Positions 12,794-24,237 of a DNA stretch of 64,000 nt are shown here, in pieces. This DNA comes from Isoetes taiwanensis (Eukaryota; Streptophyta; Lycopodiopsida; Isoetales; Isoetaceae). The first letter of the stretch is position 1, and each line of letters opens with the position of its first letter. The notes under the pieces are model-generated. The model made no database searches, was not told the DNA's origin, and was given only the letters and a program-made list of their open reading frames with translations. Both the position numbers and the translations under genes were made by a program. The stretch spans positions 186,001-250,000 of the forward strand of contig JAJEKV010000297.1 of assembly GCA_021234155.1 (NCBI GenBank), read 5' to 3'.

Positions 12794-13228
12794 ATGGCTG
12801 CCCTTGGTAATGGGGTGATCCATGTTGACAGTGATGAGGAGTTGCCTGCCACTCCTCCGGAGAGGCCTGCTGCTCCGGGGCCCTCTGTTGAAACCCTCAT
12901 CTCCAGGGCCATGCCCACTCCTGTGGCTTTTTCCGCATCTGGGGAGAGGGTGCAGGTGGCCTTGGAGGTTCTTTCTGGTGTTGTAAATATCAATACTCTT
13001 GTGAAATCGGTTGCTGCATTTGTCCATCTCTTTCGAATACAGCTGGGCAGGCTGTTGGCTGCACTGGAAGAGGCTGTGCTGCATATGGAATGGGAGGATG
13101 TCGAGGTGACTTAGGAGGAAATGGCTCATCTGAGGGCCCATATGAACCTCGCCAGGGGCCTGCTGTTGACAGAGCTTCGAAGAATTGATGCCCTTGCCCG
13201 AAGGCACAATGCTATCATGAATCACAAT
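12794..13228 (+). pseudogene. Orphan intronless ORF with one in-frame stop
   Basis: An open frame starts at ATG 12794 (MAALGNGVIHVDSDEELP), meets a TAG at 13112-13114 and continues in the same frame to TGA at about 13226, giving roughly 144 codons. The N-terminal third is acidic and Pro-rich. The rest looks helical with heptad-like Leu spacing (RIQLGRLLAALEEAV), then an Arg/Leu-rich end (RGLLLTELRRIDALARRHNA). I do not recognise a family. It lies just upstream of the 7.2-kb transposon but outside its inverted repeats. It could be a decayed transposon gene; the longer minus-strand ORF over the same bases appears to be a shadow. Confidence 0.4.
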
Positions 13229-13896
13229 TGAATGGAGCTCTTGTGGGGTGTAGTATGTTTCTGATTATGTTTGGTGTTGCCTTTCTTCATGATTGCAGGG
13301 CCTTCACTTCGGCAAATGGAGGAGGGCGCTGCTTCTTGCATGTGGGGTGAAGGCATAGCGAAAAACCAAAAAAAAAAAGTCTGGTTTGTGTGTGGAAAGA
13401 AAAAAAGTTTGTGTGGTTTTCTTTTGTAATTTGGCTTGACATTGCTTTGAATGCTACATACTGCATAGGAATAGCTCCCGTCCCTTTAGGGGGAGGACAT
13501 GCCTGTGGGTTGCGCTCCGCGCAAGAGGTTCAATTTTCCTGACCTGTTTGTCTGCTATAGTTTTTGTGCATTGGATCAGGGAGATGGAGGAAGGCGGGCT
13601 TCAACAAGCCAAGTTTGAAGACGTATTGCAGCAGCCTACATTGTATTCAATTTGACCCTAAAAAATAGAGTCTTGCAAGGGTGTAAATTTGATAGTGGTA
13701 CCCCAAAATGCGCGAAAGCACCAAGCACCTAAAGCACCTAAATTCGAGCAGTGACAGTTTTTTTCAGAGGACATCATTTGCCTCGTTTCCCGCGCGCCCT
13801 TTCTTTATTCAGCCCCAATTTCGAATCCCCTGTTTCCGAATCCTCTTCCTAGATCACCAATTCCGTCACACAATCCTTTGATCCGTTCAATTTACA

Positions 13897-14487
13897 ATGG
13901 CCGAAGCGGTGACCGAGCAAGATTTCATAGACATTCATGGACTTTCTGGTGAAGGATTGTAGCCTGCTTTGAAAGTAAAATGGTTGAAAGAGAATGTAAC
14001 AGATGCACAATGGGCCTCGGTTTGGCAAGAAGGCCCAAGCAATAAGATGAAAGTTTCCATGATCCAGCCTCGGTTCCGAGAAAAATTGGACAGATTGTTG
14101 AAAAAATTATATCAAAAGGAAACTATGCCAAACAATGAAGTGAGAAAGCAGGTGGCTTATGCTTTTGCATGGGAAAATTGTGATACTGCCATTTCAAACC
14201 CTGCAAAGCACAAGATCAATTGGGCCTCTTTTGGAGCTCAAGTTATGAAGTATAGAAATTGCAGGTCCAGGGGAAAGGATGTCCATGTTGCCACTTCTAG
14301 CAAAGTTACTTGCTTAGAAAGTTCAAAATTAGACCACTCTGCTTTAAAAGAGAACTTTGAATTGATTAAGGAAGCTGTAACTAAGCTTGAGAATGAAAGG
14401 GCAAGCATGTTAGAAGAGGTGCATGCAATTGAGGTTAGTAGGCTAAGTCTAATGAAAAATTCAGTGTGGAACTTGAAGAGAGCATGA
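13897..14487 (+). pseudogene. Transposon ORF, N-terminal part (unknown domain plus coiled coil)
   Basis: Reading starts at ATG 13897 (MAEAVTEQDFIDIHGLS), hits TAG at 13960, and continues in frame for 175 codons. The first 100 residues form a compact, apparently helical domain with repeated Trp (VKWLKENV, QWASVWQEG, NWASFGAQV), reminiscent of a DNA-binding SANT/trihelix-like fold, although I cannot confirm this. After that it becomes coiled coil, and the frame breaks near 14466 where the coil continues in the next frame. It lies directly inside the left end of the transposon and is probably the start of one long gene running to about 17.1 kb. Confidence 0.5.
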
Positions 14488-15099
14488 AGAAAGTTGAGGA
14501 TTTGAAGACCACAATATCTGAGTTGCGGGAGGATTCCGATCTGAGGAAGGAATTGAAGATGACACTACAAATGGAGACATATTACTGTAACCGAGTTAAA
14601 AACCTTTTCAAGTCTCCAGATACAGAAGGGAGCAGCTCGAGGAAGAATACCTTGGAAGTGGAGATCAAAGAGAAAGAGGCCAGAATTTCAGAACTCAGAG
14701 CTAATCTTTCTAATCTTACAGAATTGAAGAATATAAGTTGCAATCCATTCTGCATCAACACTATCAGCAGAAGACTACCAGGAATCTGCAACTTTGGTGC
14801 TTGCTGTGCTTGTGGCCTACTTTTTCATGATAGGTACTTTTTCATGATAGGTACAAATCATGAGTTGTGATCATGAGTACCATGTAGCTTGTGCAGCCTT
14901 GTTGAAGGAAGGTAAATGCAAGGTATGTGGGGGTGTAATTCATCCAGATTTATTTCTTGAGCTTGGCATGCATGTGACAGCAGCAGAAGGAAATAAAATA
15001 GTTGATATGCCTACAGTAGATATACCTACAAATCAACTTGATTCACTTGTTAGGTCCTCTTACGCTCTTGAAGACTATGTGCCACCTATACGGAATTGA
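14466..15099 (+). pseudogene. Coiled coil and RING-H2-like zinc finger of the transposon gene
   Basis: Continuation of the previous gene in two shifted frames. A coiled coil (about 14466-14730) is followed by paired cysteines in CCACGLLFH (near 14800). After a frameshift come CDHEYHVAC (14866-14892) and CKVC (about 14920). The C..C, C-x-H-x2-H-x2-C and C-x2-C order matches a RING-H2 finger, a domain of E3 ubiquitin ligases. The short spacing between the first cysteines and the CDH block suggests damage. A Lys-rich stretch follows in another frame (15098-15233). The gene cannot encode one intact protein here. Confidence 0.5.
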
Positions 15100-15281
15100 A
15101 AAAGTCTTTGAAAGATGCATTGTGTAGTCCTAAAAAGCGATTAAGGCAAAAGGCTAGAAAAGCATCCTTTGAAGGATATGCAAGTGAGCGGGATGAAACT
15201 GTTGTTGAACGGGATGGTGCGGGGATGTAGTAAGGATGTACAAATTACCCCCGAGAGAAGAAAGCAGCCAACAAAAGGAAA

Positions 15282-15593
15282 ATGAAAGATGGAGAGGTTG
15301 CAACAAAGAAGGGCAAAAACATTAAAAAGGAAAAGAACACAGGTCAAGAAGGCAGGAAGTACAATTTTAGAAGGAGGGCATTGGCAAAGGATATGGAATC
15401 TGTAAAGGAAGTTGAGGTTGAATATGAAAAGGATGAAACAATTACAGAAAATGAAGAACTAGAAAAGGAAGAAACAGAAAAGGAAGGACCAGAAAAGGAA
15501 GAACTAGAAAAGGAAGACACAGGTACCAAAATGAATGCAATTATGGAGGTCTTAAGAGGCAATTCAAATTTGTCTATAAAATCTTTGATTTAA
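15282..15593 (+). pseudogene. Lys/Glu-rich linker segment of the transposon gene
   Basis: An open frame of about 100 codons. It is very basic at first (VATKKGKNIKKEKN), then a run of acidic repeats built from LEKEE-like units. It sits between the RING-like part and the phosphatase-like part and most likely is a disordered linker of the same gene. After it come a stop and about 180 bp that could be an intron before the phosphatase part. Low-complexity composition means homology cannot be judged. Confidence 0.4.
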
Positions 15594-15768
15594 TTATAAA
15601 TGTTTGAATGTTCAGGTACAATTGTATTTCAAGACCAAAATGTTGAACAAATGGTTGATCAAAATGTTGACCAAAATGTTGACAGGTTATTATTATTTTA
15701 GTATTTTAAATTTCTGTTTGTGTTTGTGTTTGAGTTGGTGTTTACTTTATATTTTTTGAATGATAGGT

Positions 15769-17139
15769 GTACAGCAAAGTCCTCTTTGAAGAGGAAACTT
15801 CTTATTTTAGATGTGAATGGTGTTCTAGTAAGGACATCTGATGAGGACAATCTTATGCGTGTGGATGCAGATTGTGGATTTCAAAAACAAGCAAGAAATT
15901 GGTTGTTTTAAGGCCTCATGCTGCGGGAATTTCTACTTGGCGACAATGGTACACTTTGACATAGCAATTTGGTCATCCATGAACAAGGTTAATGTAAATG
16001 AAGTTGTGGATGTCATAGCACCAGTTATTAGACATGACTTTGTATTTATTTGGGATCAGACCCATTGCTTAGAGATGCCTTTCAAGTGGCCCATCCGATC
16101 TGAAAAACCATTGTACTTAAAACCTTTATCTGCAGTTTTTAGTGAATACCCACAATATGAGGGCAATTGCATATTGTTGGATGATAGTATTCATAAAACG
16201 TTTGCCTCTCCACCTTTCACATCTCTTTTGATTCCAGGCTTTAATTTGGATGCAGATGATTATGTATTGGACCAATTCCTGCCAGTACTTAAGGATGTGG
16301 CAATGGTTGATGATTTCTCTAACATTCTAAAGGAGCATTGTAGGCCATGGAATAATTTAAGGGCTAAACTTAGCTATTTGGCAATTTTTTAGCACATTTT
16401 TGAAAAAAATTGGCTAAAGTAAATGGAAAAAATTAGGAAAAAAATAATAATTTTAGCTTAACTTTTTTCGGGATTGCACCAACCCTGGAGCTCTTTAGCC
16501 AAACGCTAGAAAGTAAGAGAGTGAAATTTTGTATTGTTTAGCTAAACTATAGAAACTTTTAGAATGAATTTCATGCTAGTTTAGCTAATATCATTCTAGT
16601 TTATATGAAATATATGATTAGTAAATAGTTCTAGTAGCATTATAAATTAATTTGTCATAGATTTTGCTAGTTAGGATTTTTTTAGAATGTTTTCACAAAG
16701 AAAATGACTAAAATAAGTGGAAACAATTGAAAAAAAATATAGTAATTCGGTTTAATAATTTCCGTTGGCCACGCCATAGAAATTTTTGGGATGATGTTTA
16801 GGTTAGTTTAGCTAAATGCTAGAAAGTATGAGAGGAAAAATATGTAGAGTTTAGCTAAACCACAGAAAGTTTTGGGATTAATATCGAGCAAGTTTAGCTA
16901 AAGTCATTCTAGCTAATAAGAAATATGAGATTAGTAATTTATTCCCTGTTGTAGGCCAGATCAGTACACAGAGGATGCTCTCAGAATTCTAGAAACAATG
17001 TCAGAGTTTGAATTGGGAAAGGAAACCACTAAAATGGTAAAACAATATTGCAAAGGTCAGCTACAATGGTTAAGGGAGACCTTTCATACTTCAGGACACA
17101 GAGATAGAATGCAGAAGTTGATTCAGGATTCAGGTTAAG
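15769..17139 (+). pseudogene. FCP1/NIF-like HAD phosphatase domain, frameshifted and interrupted
   Basis: The start KRKLLILDVNGVLV carries the HAD motif I in the plant DxNG form (second Asp replaced by Asn). The frame is lost near 15900, where at least two small indels scramble the LRPHAA region. It recovers at FDIAIWSS and runs through IWDQTHC and the motif ILLDDSIHKTF. At 16348 the frame runs into a 601-bp insertion; the protein clearly resumes at 16959 (DQYTEDALRILETMSE) and ends at TAA about 17139. FCP1/NIF proteins dephosphorylate proteins, classically the RNA polymerase II tail; whether the DxNG group is catalytic I do not know. As it stands this is a pseudogene carried by the transposon. 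Confidence 0.75.
16348..16948. mobile_element. 601-bp MITE-like insertion with 10-bp target duplication
   Basis: TTGTAGGCCA occurs at 16338-16347 and again at 16949-16958, exactly where the phosphatase reading frame breaks and resumes. The insert starts TGGAATAATTTA and ends TAATTTATTCCCTG, giving short imperfect inverted ends (GGAATAAWTTA). Inside, motifs such as TTTAGCTAAA recur many times, typical of subterminal repeats. A 9-11 bp duplication is usual for Mutator-like elements, so a Mutator-type MITE is the best fit. Confidence 0.75.
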
Positions 17140-19400
17140 TTGAGACCAGATTCATGCAGGTTACATGTTATATATTGAAATAGACATGCCACAATTTTGT
17201 ACATGTTATACAGGCAGATATGCCACAATTTTGATGTAATACAGGAACATAAATACATGATTTTCAGGTTACAATTGCATTGATGTTTTTTGTGTGAGTG
17301 CTTTTGCTTTAATAGTCAAACTATGAATACTAATTGAGTCAATACCATATGAAGCGATATTTAAAATTTGAGTTTGACCATAGAATTTAAATTTGAGATT
17401 GGGAGGCTACATATAATCTGTTGGCAAGTGTCTTCACCATAGTATACAACATACCATCCTCTTCATCACGCAATCATTTCAAAGTTAGCTAATCTTACAA
17501 GGTGGCTATACACACTAGCCACTGGTTTGGTCATCCGGTAGCTCAAATTTGGACCACCCACTGTTTATAGTAATATCCCGAGACAATATGATTCAACTCC
17601 AAATACATTTCCCCATCCATCCACATAATCCTCAAGCAAAGTGTTCTTTTACATGCACTTCAATACATAAAAATCAACCCCCTCTTCATTGAGAATGATG
17701 AATGGCATAAAAATGCATGTCTAACCTCTACCATATGTACAAAGCTATGGTTTTGTCTTCCCTCATCTTGTGGTTTCATGTTCATCTTCTATTTTGATTT
17801 CCTTGATTTTAACATATTTGTTGCTTTAATCTCCGCCAGTTTTAGTTTAGAAGTTTAAGAATAACCAAGCGGGATGTTAATTAGAAAGTGTTTTGGAATT
17901 GAACACAAGTTTAGATTTTCATGAGAGTTTTCTATGTGTTACCTTTAGGTAAATTAAAGCTTTATCATGGTCTTATGCAATGGGTTGTGGAAGTTCCAAA
18001 CAAAGTGTGGCAGTCAAACCTTCAAAGGTTATCAATTTTTTGGGATCAATTTCCGAGGTTCTCCTTTTGAATTCAATCTTACATGCAACTAAAACTCACG
18101 AAGACATTTGTTCCACATAATTCGAGCTCATTGGCAAAAAAAACAATTCAGGACAATGTTTGATTTACATTTGCGGGATGATACTCATGTTTTACATAAT
18201 ATTTAGCCCATTAATTATGGATTTAAACACAAACAAGAAGCTCATTCATGCCATTGGCATCTTCTAAGTCTCCATTCTTGTACACATAACTTATAGAAGA
18301 ATGAGAGAAAACCGATTAAAGTATACCTTGTTATGTCATTAAGAAGGAAGTTGATGACAAACCATTAAAAAAAAAATGCAACTAGAAAAGAAAAACTCAT
18401 TGAAAGGAATTTCCATCATATTTCATATATTCCTTTGTTAAAACTCATGATCTTGAGTTTGTCCGACATTGTCTCAAAACCATCGTGATTCACCTTTTCT
18501 ATGGGAATTAAAATAACAAACATGTTATCCTTTTGATGGTTGTTCTTGTTTAACCTACCAAGGACCATTAAAATGGTCTTGGTAGGTTTCACAAACATCT
18601 TCAAAAGGATATTCCATCAATTTTTGCTAGCTCACATGGAAAAGTTAATTCCCATAGATTTTAGGTCTGCTTGATTTTGGTCATCAATCTTTGGACAAAC
18701 AAAGGTATCATGATGAAATCATGATGATAAAGAAAGTGAGTCTCCAAACAATTCCTTTCATTTCTTAGGTTTTACTTTTCTCTTTTGCAGATATTGACAT
18801 AACTCTTTATCATCTTCTTTTTCTTCGTCATACGCCTAAAGCATTTTCTCATTCTAAAGCATAAGTGTTAAGAATGGAGGGCATGAATATATAAATTGTT
18901 TGTGTATGTCTTGTTAATTTTAAATCCTCTAATTCTGTAAAAAATCTATTTCAGTCCTAAATCAAGTATTGTCTTCTTTGCAAATTTTTGAAACATTATT
19001 CTTTGTTTTGCTTGCCAATGAGCATTGAAATTACTGGAACAAATGTCTAAGACTTTTAGTTGCACGGGAAATTGAATTCAAAATAGATAGATCTGAGAGA
19101 TTTGTATGTCAATCTTTAACCTTTGAAGGTTTCTACAACAAGTTTCCATTGCATAAGACCATGTGACAAGGACAACACTCTAAAGGTAGCCTATACACCT
19201 CTCATAAAACTTCAGTAAAATCTAAACTGTTCAATTCAAATGGGACTTTCACAATTAACATCTGCATTGGTGGTTTCTTAACCTACTAAACTAGGGCATG
19301 GAGATTAAAGCAACTAATGATGCTAAATATGTTAAAATGAAGGCAATAAAAGATGAACATGAAGAAGAGGAAGATGAGGAAGCCTATGATAAACCACACT
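17140..19400. other. Transposon interior without a clear gene
   Basis: Between the phosphatase relic and the minus-strand transposase-like gene I see only short ORFs. A decayed C-terminal part of the transposase may lie here on minus, but I could not follow a convincing frame. Confidence 0.4.
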
Positions 19401-19401
19401 T

Positions 19402-20097
19402 CTATGGTAGAGGTTGGACATAATTTTTTATGCCATTCATCATTCTCATCCAATAATCACTAGTTGATTTGATTGTGTTTTCTTTAGCAATACATGTTGG
19501 ACCGAACCACAAAGTGCACTTACACTTGCAATCTTTGTGTACACCATAAGGATCAGTCCTCATGTTATTTATGGCTTGCATGGCAAACTCAAGATGCAGA
19601 TGGTATTGGCAACAACATGTTTCTCTTTCTTGAAGCCTCCTAATATAGCTTGGTTTCAATCTTTCAAAAGTCTGCTGGGATATCTTCATATCAGGATGTT
19701 CCTTTTCAAAAGCAAGGTATAGTTGCAACTGAACAAAAAAAAAAAAAAAATTAGATTTCAGAACCATGTAAGAAATATAGAAACTAAAAGCATGAGAATA
19801 ACAAATAAATGGTTCAAGGAATACCCGTGTCACTTCTAGCAAATGTATTGGATGATCAATTTTCTCACCACTCTCAGTTACATGCTTTCTAACATGTTTT
19901 TTATAAGGTGAAACTCGTGTATTCTCATGCCAAAACCTTCTCACAACACCTATCTCTTCTGGAGAAAGTGCATCAAATCTCTTCTTCCTTGCATGCATTG
20001 ACCATGGACCAGCATTAAACTCTGCACATATTCGTCTTCTAAATGCAGGCTCTGAGTTTTCTTTGGGAATTGAAAGAAGCCTTGAAATTGCTCTCAC
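19402..20097 (-). CDS. Transposase-like protein of the 7.2-kb element, partial
   Basis: Minus-strand frame starting MRAISRLLSIPKEN. Conserved-looking blocks are FWHENTRVSPYKKHVRKH, a segment LYLAFEKEHPDMKISQQTF and RLQERETCCCQYHLHLE. The order (Arg/Lys-rich block, 'EHPD-KIS--F--LKP', 'R-TC-C--H') resembles the N-terminal half of transposon-encoded proteins common in algae, non-flowering plants and invertebrates. The hydrophobic stretch between the first two blocks (about 19731-19825) is probably an intron: on minus it has a T-rich tract and a CAG acceptor before LQLYLAF. The Cys/His residues suggest metal binding. No catalytic triad is visible, so the copy is likely truncated. It is oriented inwards from the right inverted repeat. 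Confidence 0.5.
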   Translation of the reverse strand: MRAISRLLSIPKENSEPAFRRRICAEFNAGPWSMHARKKRFDALSPEEIGVVRRFWHENTRVSPYKKHVRKHVTESGEKIDHPIHLLEVTRVFLEPFICYSHAFSFYISYMVLKSNFFFFFVQLQLYLAFEKEHPDMKISQQTFERLKPSYIRRLQERETCCCQYHLHLEFAMQAINNMRTDPYGVHKDCKCKCTLWFGPTCIAKENTIKSTSDYWMRMMNGIKNYVQPLP

Positions 20098-20885
20098 GAT
20101 TAGTCCCTTTAACTATGGAGCTGCCATTTGGAGGGTGGTCTTCCTTGCTTGGAGTACATCGATTACTTCTTTGAAATTTTATTACTGCATGGTTTCTCTC
20201 ACATTGGAAATCATATCTTTCATCACATCAAATTCCTTGGGATGCTGCTATAGTAACATGTGGTAAATGTTTGATCCTTTTAAAAAAGCGTGTGCTACTC
20301 TTCCTTTTGAATCATCATCGGCACAATTCCTTACAATGTGAAAAAAAAGAATCCTCTAACTCTTTTGAAAGTTCTGTTGTCTTCTTTGATTTCGGAGAAG
20401 CGTTCTTTTTCTTCTCGTACTAAAGGTGCAATGTTCCCCTTCTCCAATTCTCTAATCCTCTTTCACGATTCTCGTTTTCTCACGGATTCTAGCTCAAGTA
20501 AATTCTTAGTTTAGCGAGAATCAATGCTTTCGAGGAGAACTTGCCATGAAATTGATATGATCAAGGAATTGCAATTCTAATTGGTGAAATTGCAATTGAA
20601 ATGAACTAGTTTATTCGGAATTGAAGAATGATAGCAAGAAGCGATACAAATTCCCGCCATCAAGAAATCCCGCCATCAGGGTAGAATCAACTAAGAAATC
20701 AATCTCGCCGCCCAAAGAATCAATCCATGTCATCGATCCCTTCCTCCTCGGAAGAGGATTGCTATTCACGGAATAACAACCTCATAATTAGTTACTCTAA
20801 ATTTTGATCGAGGAATAAGCACCTAAAGCACTTAAAGCAAGTGTCCGGACAGTGCTTTTGGGGTACCACTATCAAATTTACACCC

Positions 20886-21772
20886 GCAAGCGTTTGACCC
20901 CATCAAACGCATGTATGAAGGGCTTCCAGAATGTCTCCGGAATATGCCTACATCTAAGGGCCCAGGATCAAGAAAACAATCGTCCAACGCCAACGATAAC
21001 GTAATGTAGTTCAAGATGGTTAATCTAGTCATTGCCATTATTATCTGGTCATCTAGTCAGGTAAGAACACTTCTTTTCATATATCCTATCCATCCTTTTG
21101 CATGTATACCCCATAAGATATTTCTCTATATTCGAGACAAAAGTAGAAACTAGTAAACTTTTGTATGTATTCTCCGCACATAGTCAAAATTTTTATAAAT
21201 TTTTGTATATATTCTACCTCGCTGTATATTTCTTTATGCAAGTAGGCCAATACTTGCGTATTTTTTATGTACATATATGTACATAGATGCTAATAAAAAA
21301 TCCGTAAAAGTATTTGCTGATGTTATTTACACACAACAAATGTGCACCCCCCTTAGGAGGCTAGTGGTTAATCCAACAAAAAACAAGAAAAAGAGAAATA
21401 GTGGTTAATATGGGAAGGGGAAGGGGGGATGGCTTTGGTAATAGAAGTGGTTAATGTGAGAAAAAAAGGGGCTTTTGTGGTCGATTTACGAACATGGATC
21501 AAGAAATGCATAAGGAAGAAAATGAAAAATAAGTTCTTCGATACTCTTTGTCACGCATTTTTGTTAGAATTCCATCTAGATTACTTCCCATTTCTAGAGC
21601 GTTCAGTTTTCAAGTTGTTCTATCCGCCTCCAAAGGACGAATCCCCATTGCCCCGTTCCATAGATTGTTGAGTTTGCTACGTTAGTCAATCCTAAGCTCA
21701 GATTGAGCAACCATTCCTATAAACTTTGAAAACGGAAAACAAGCGGCGATGAAGACTAAAAGTAAAAGATGA
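20886..21772. other. Spacer between DNA transposon and LTR element
   Basis: AT-rich flank of the transposon. Only short ORFs on both strands; no gene supported. Confidence 0.5.
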
Positions 21773-23191
21773 TGTGACGTTCCATGTAACATGACACGTC
21801 ACCATGGGTATTTTGAAGCCATTATGGATTGAATTAAAAGGGTTTAAGTTAGCTATGCTAAAATGTCAGCTAATTAAGCTAATTAATAACTAAATGCCTA
21901 ACCAATTTAATTAGTATAAATCAACCAGTGAGGCCAACTCGATTGGCCCAGGCTACTTGCCTATCTGGGAGGCAATCAAGTGGGTCTCCAACCCCAATTC
22001 TACTCCAAATTGATTTGGGAGGATTTGGTGAAGGAGGAGATGCTTGATCATCCCTAATCAGACCAGCTACATGGAGACCTTAAGAGATAATGGCCCTAGC
22101 CAAGACACATGTTAGTAATTAGATAGCTTGAGCTTCTAGCTAACCCTTGTATATGTAGTTGTATGATTAGTCTTTATTTTATGCAATAATTGAGGTTGTG
22201 GATAGGATGTATGATGATTGCTCTCTTCCTGTTCTTCTTCGTGTTTGTGGGATTACGGGGAGGGGGGGTAGAGACCTAAAGGCTATGTAGAAGTTGATAT
22301 GCTCTAGCTCAAACCCCTTAAATTCCAATAAATACGACACTGTGCACAAGAGCCCCCACAGTGGAATTAGATGCTTGCCGATTGTGGTTACTGGGACTCC
22401 TATAGTGTGCTAGGCTTATAGTCGGTCACTGCGTGTGGGCAAGGTATGGGTCTGACACCCCCTAGGTCACAAGTAATGTCTGGTGTGATGCCCTGCTGAT
22501 CTACAGATTTAGGGGGATAAGTTGGGTATGGATACGTGGGTGCCCGTGGTGCCACGATCCTCTAGCGCACCCATGGAACTATTGTGTTCGGTGGGGACTT
22601 CGTCCTCTTTGCCTGCCTCACTTGGGACTAGGGAGATGCAACCTAGAGTAGTCTCATAGGGTGAATCCATGAGATTACATCTCTGGAAGGCTACATTCAC
22701 GCCATAGTATATTTCAGCCTATCTGTAAAGTGTGTACATGAGGGGCAGATGGAGTGGTCTACCCTAGCCATTGTTCTATGTCAGCCCACGCCGATGCCAT
22801 GATTTTGTCTGTTGTTATCCAGAGGCTCTGACTATCAGTTGACATGCCTTGAGTCCGAGCCCGGAATAGAACCCTCATTTCTGATGCATTTTCTATGTAT
22901 AAAGATATTGTGTGATGTCGTCTTGTTGATGGATGGATCTCCCTTCGTGGTGGCGTATTATTTTATATATATTATTGCTGGGTGCTAATATGTAGTAACG
23001 CGCTTTCGCCATATAGGATTTCCCATAAAAGGCATGGGACGAATGACACCTCCATACCCTTCATCTGGACACTTGGCCATCACAAAGTGGTCAAGTCGGG
23101 GCGGAGGGGCCTTTCAGTGGTGGTGAGTTGCTAGGGAGGGAATTTCCTATATTTATATGATGGGAGCATCATATAGGTTAGGGGCATCACA
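21773..23191 (+). mobile_element. Long terminal repeat of a Gypsy-type retrotransposon
   Basis: The segment begins TGTGACG and ends GCATCACA, giving TG...CA ends with a short inverted repeat. It is followed two bases later by TGCCATCAGAGCCATG (from 23193), which closely matches the initiator-Met tRNA primer-binding site usual for plant LTR elements (TGGTATCAGAGCC). A short coding-like leader and a gag start follow downstream. About 1.42 kb is a normal length for a plant Gypsy LTR. The matching 3' LTR is not in the window, although a similar end motif survives near 28.99-29.05 kb. Confidence 0.65.
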
Positions 23192-23907
23192 ATGCCATCA
23201 GAGCCATGATCTTGGTAGACCGGATCATAGCCCTGGCCATATTCTAATTAGTTAGATCGATTAGTTAGTAGGGAATAGTAAATGTAGGATATTATCCTAA
23301 ATCCATAGGTAGTATGCTATTTAGCCTAAATGTTTGAAGAATGAGTAAACTAGGAAGTAGATTGTAGAATGTAAATGTCGGGCCCTGTTGAGTTTTTTGG
23401 GCAGAATTAGGTTCCTTGCTCTCAGAGGCTATAACTTTTTGTAGGAGGCTCGGATTAAGGCGATTCTCGCACCATTACATCAAGAATACTTCAACTAATT
23501 AGGACCCCCATTGGGTGACGCGTCAGACATCATCATCTCGGCCCTTGGCTAAAGGTGGCGTAAAAGGAGAAAAATGGCTTTAGAAGCGGGAGTTAAGAAC
23601 CAAAAACCCCCTACACACCACACTATACGCGCCCGCCGTATAGAAAATGTTTATACGAATTAAAAAAAAAATAATTAAGGAAAAAAAGTTAGGATTTAAA
23701 TTTTTAGAAATATTTTTTTTACCTCCTTTCTTTTTTGTGTATTCTCTCGCCTCCTCCAGCTGCCATAGCCACCGAACTTCAAGCTTCCTTCCGCCATATC
23801 CATGCTTATCCAACCACCGGAGTTGACCGCCATAGTTGAGGTTGCTTCGCCACCGCCAGGCACTGCCCTCATTCCTTACCCAGGCACCTACCCTCGCCTC
23901 CATAACC

Positions 23908-24117
23908 ATGGCTCGCACCATGCAAACTCAGAGCTATGAGACCCTTGATATTATCCAAATTTTTGTTGAGATTGAATGCAACCTTACTAGAGATCCCGAG
24001 AAGATCGAACTTCTTCTTGAGCAGTTGATCCAATGTTTTAGGGTAGGAGGTCGGATACCTTATCCTGTTTTTCATATGATGGAGCAGTGGAGCAGCCAGA
24101 TCAAACCATGTCACTAG
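23908..24117 (+). pseudogene. Start of a retrotransposon gag gene, truncated
   Basis: ATG at 23908 opens a 69-codon frame (MARTMQTQSYETLDIIQIFVE) about 700 bp after the primer-binding site, the usual place for gag. Its residues are mostly helical, and the frame ends at TAG; a few more codons read on to about 24180, where fold-back sequence begins. No capsid or zinc-knuckle motif is left, so the assignment rests on position behind the LTR and primer site. Confidence 0.4.
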
Positions 24118-24237
24118 TCCACTATTACCCCCCTGAAACTGCGACGGGCAATGATGAGGAAGCTGCAAGAGTGGAGGCATAGAAGATCATGGACATGGCC
24201 ATAGTAGGAAGATGCTCTTTCACCATACCCTCATAAA

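Larger units (their letters stand above)
13679..20885. mobile_element. 7.2-kb DNA transposon with perfect 30-bp terminal inverted repeats
   Basis: 13679-13708 and 20856-20885 are perfect 30-bp inverted repeats. The left end begins GGGTGTAAATTTGATAGT. The 4-bp sequence GCAA flanks both sides (13675-13678 and 20886-20889), a plausible target duplication. A subterminal GCACCTAAAGCACYTAAA occurs near both ends in direct orientation. The interior carries, on plus, a decayed gene with coiled coil, RING finger, Lys/Glu-rich linker and a DxNG-type phosphatase, and on minus a transposase-like gene near the right end. I cannot assign the superfamily: the GGG/CCC termini recall Harbinger-type ends, but the target duplication does not fit. 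The identical ends suggest a fairly recent insertion, although the genes inside are broken. Confidence 0.8.

Noticed and set aside
12602..13225. 207-aa minus-strand ORF
   Set aside because: Low-complexity His/Ser/Pro composition without motifs; the plus frame has a more protein-like helical pattern.
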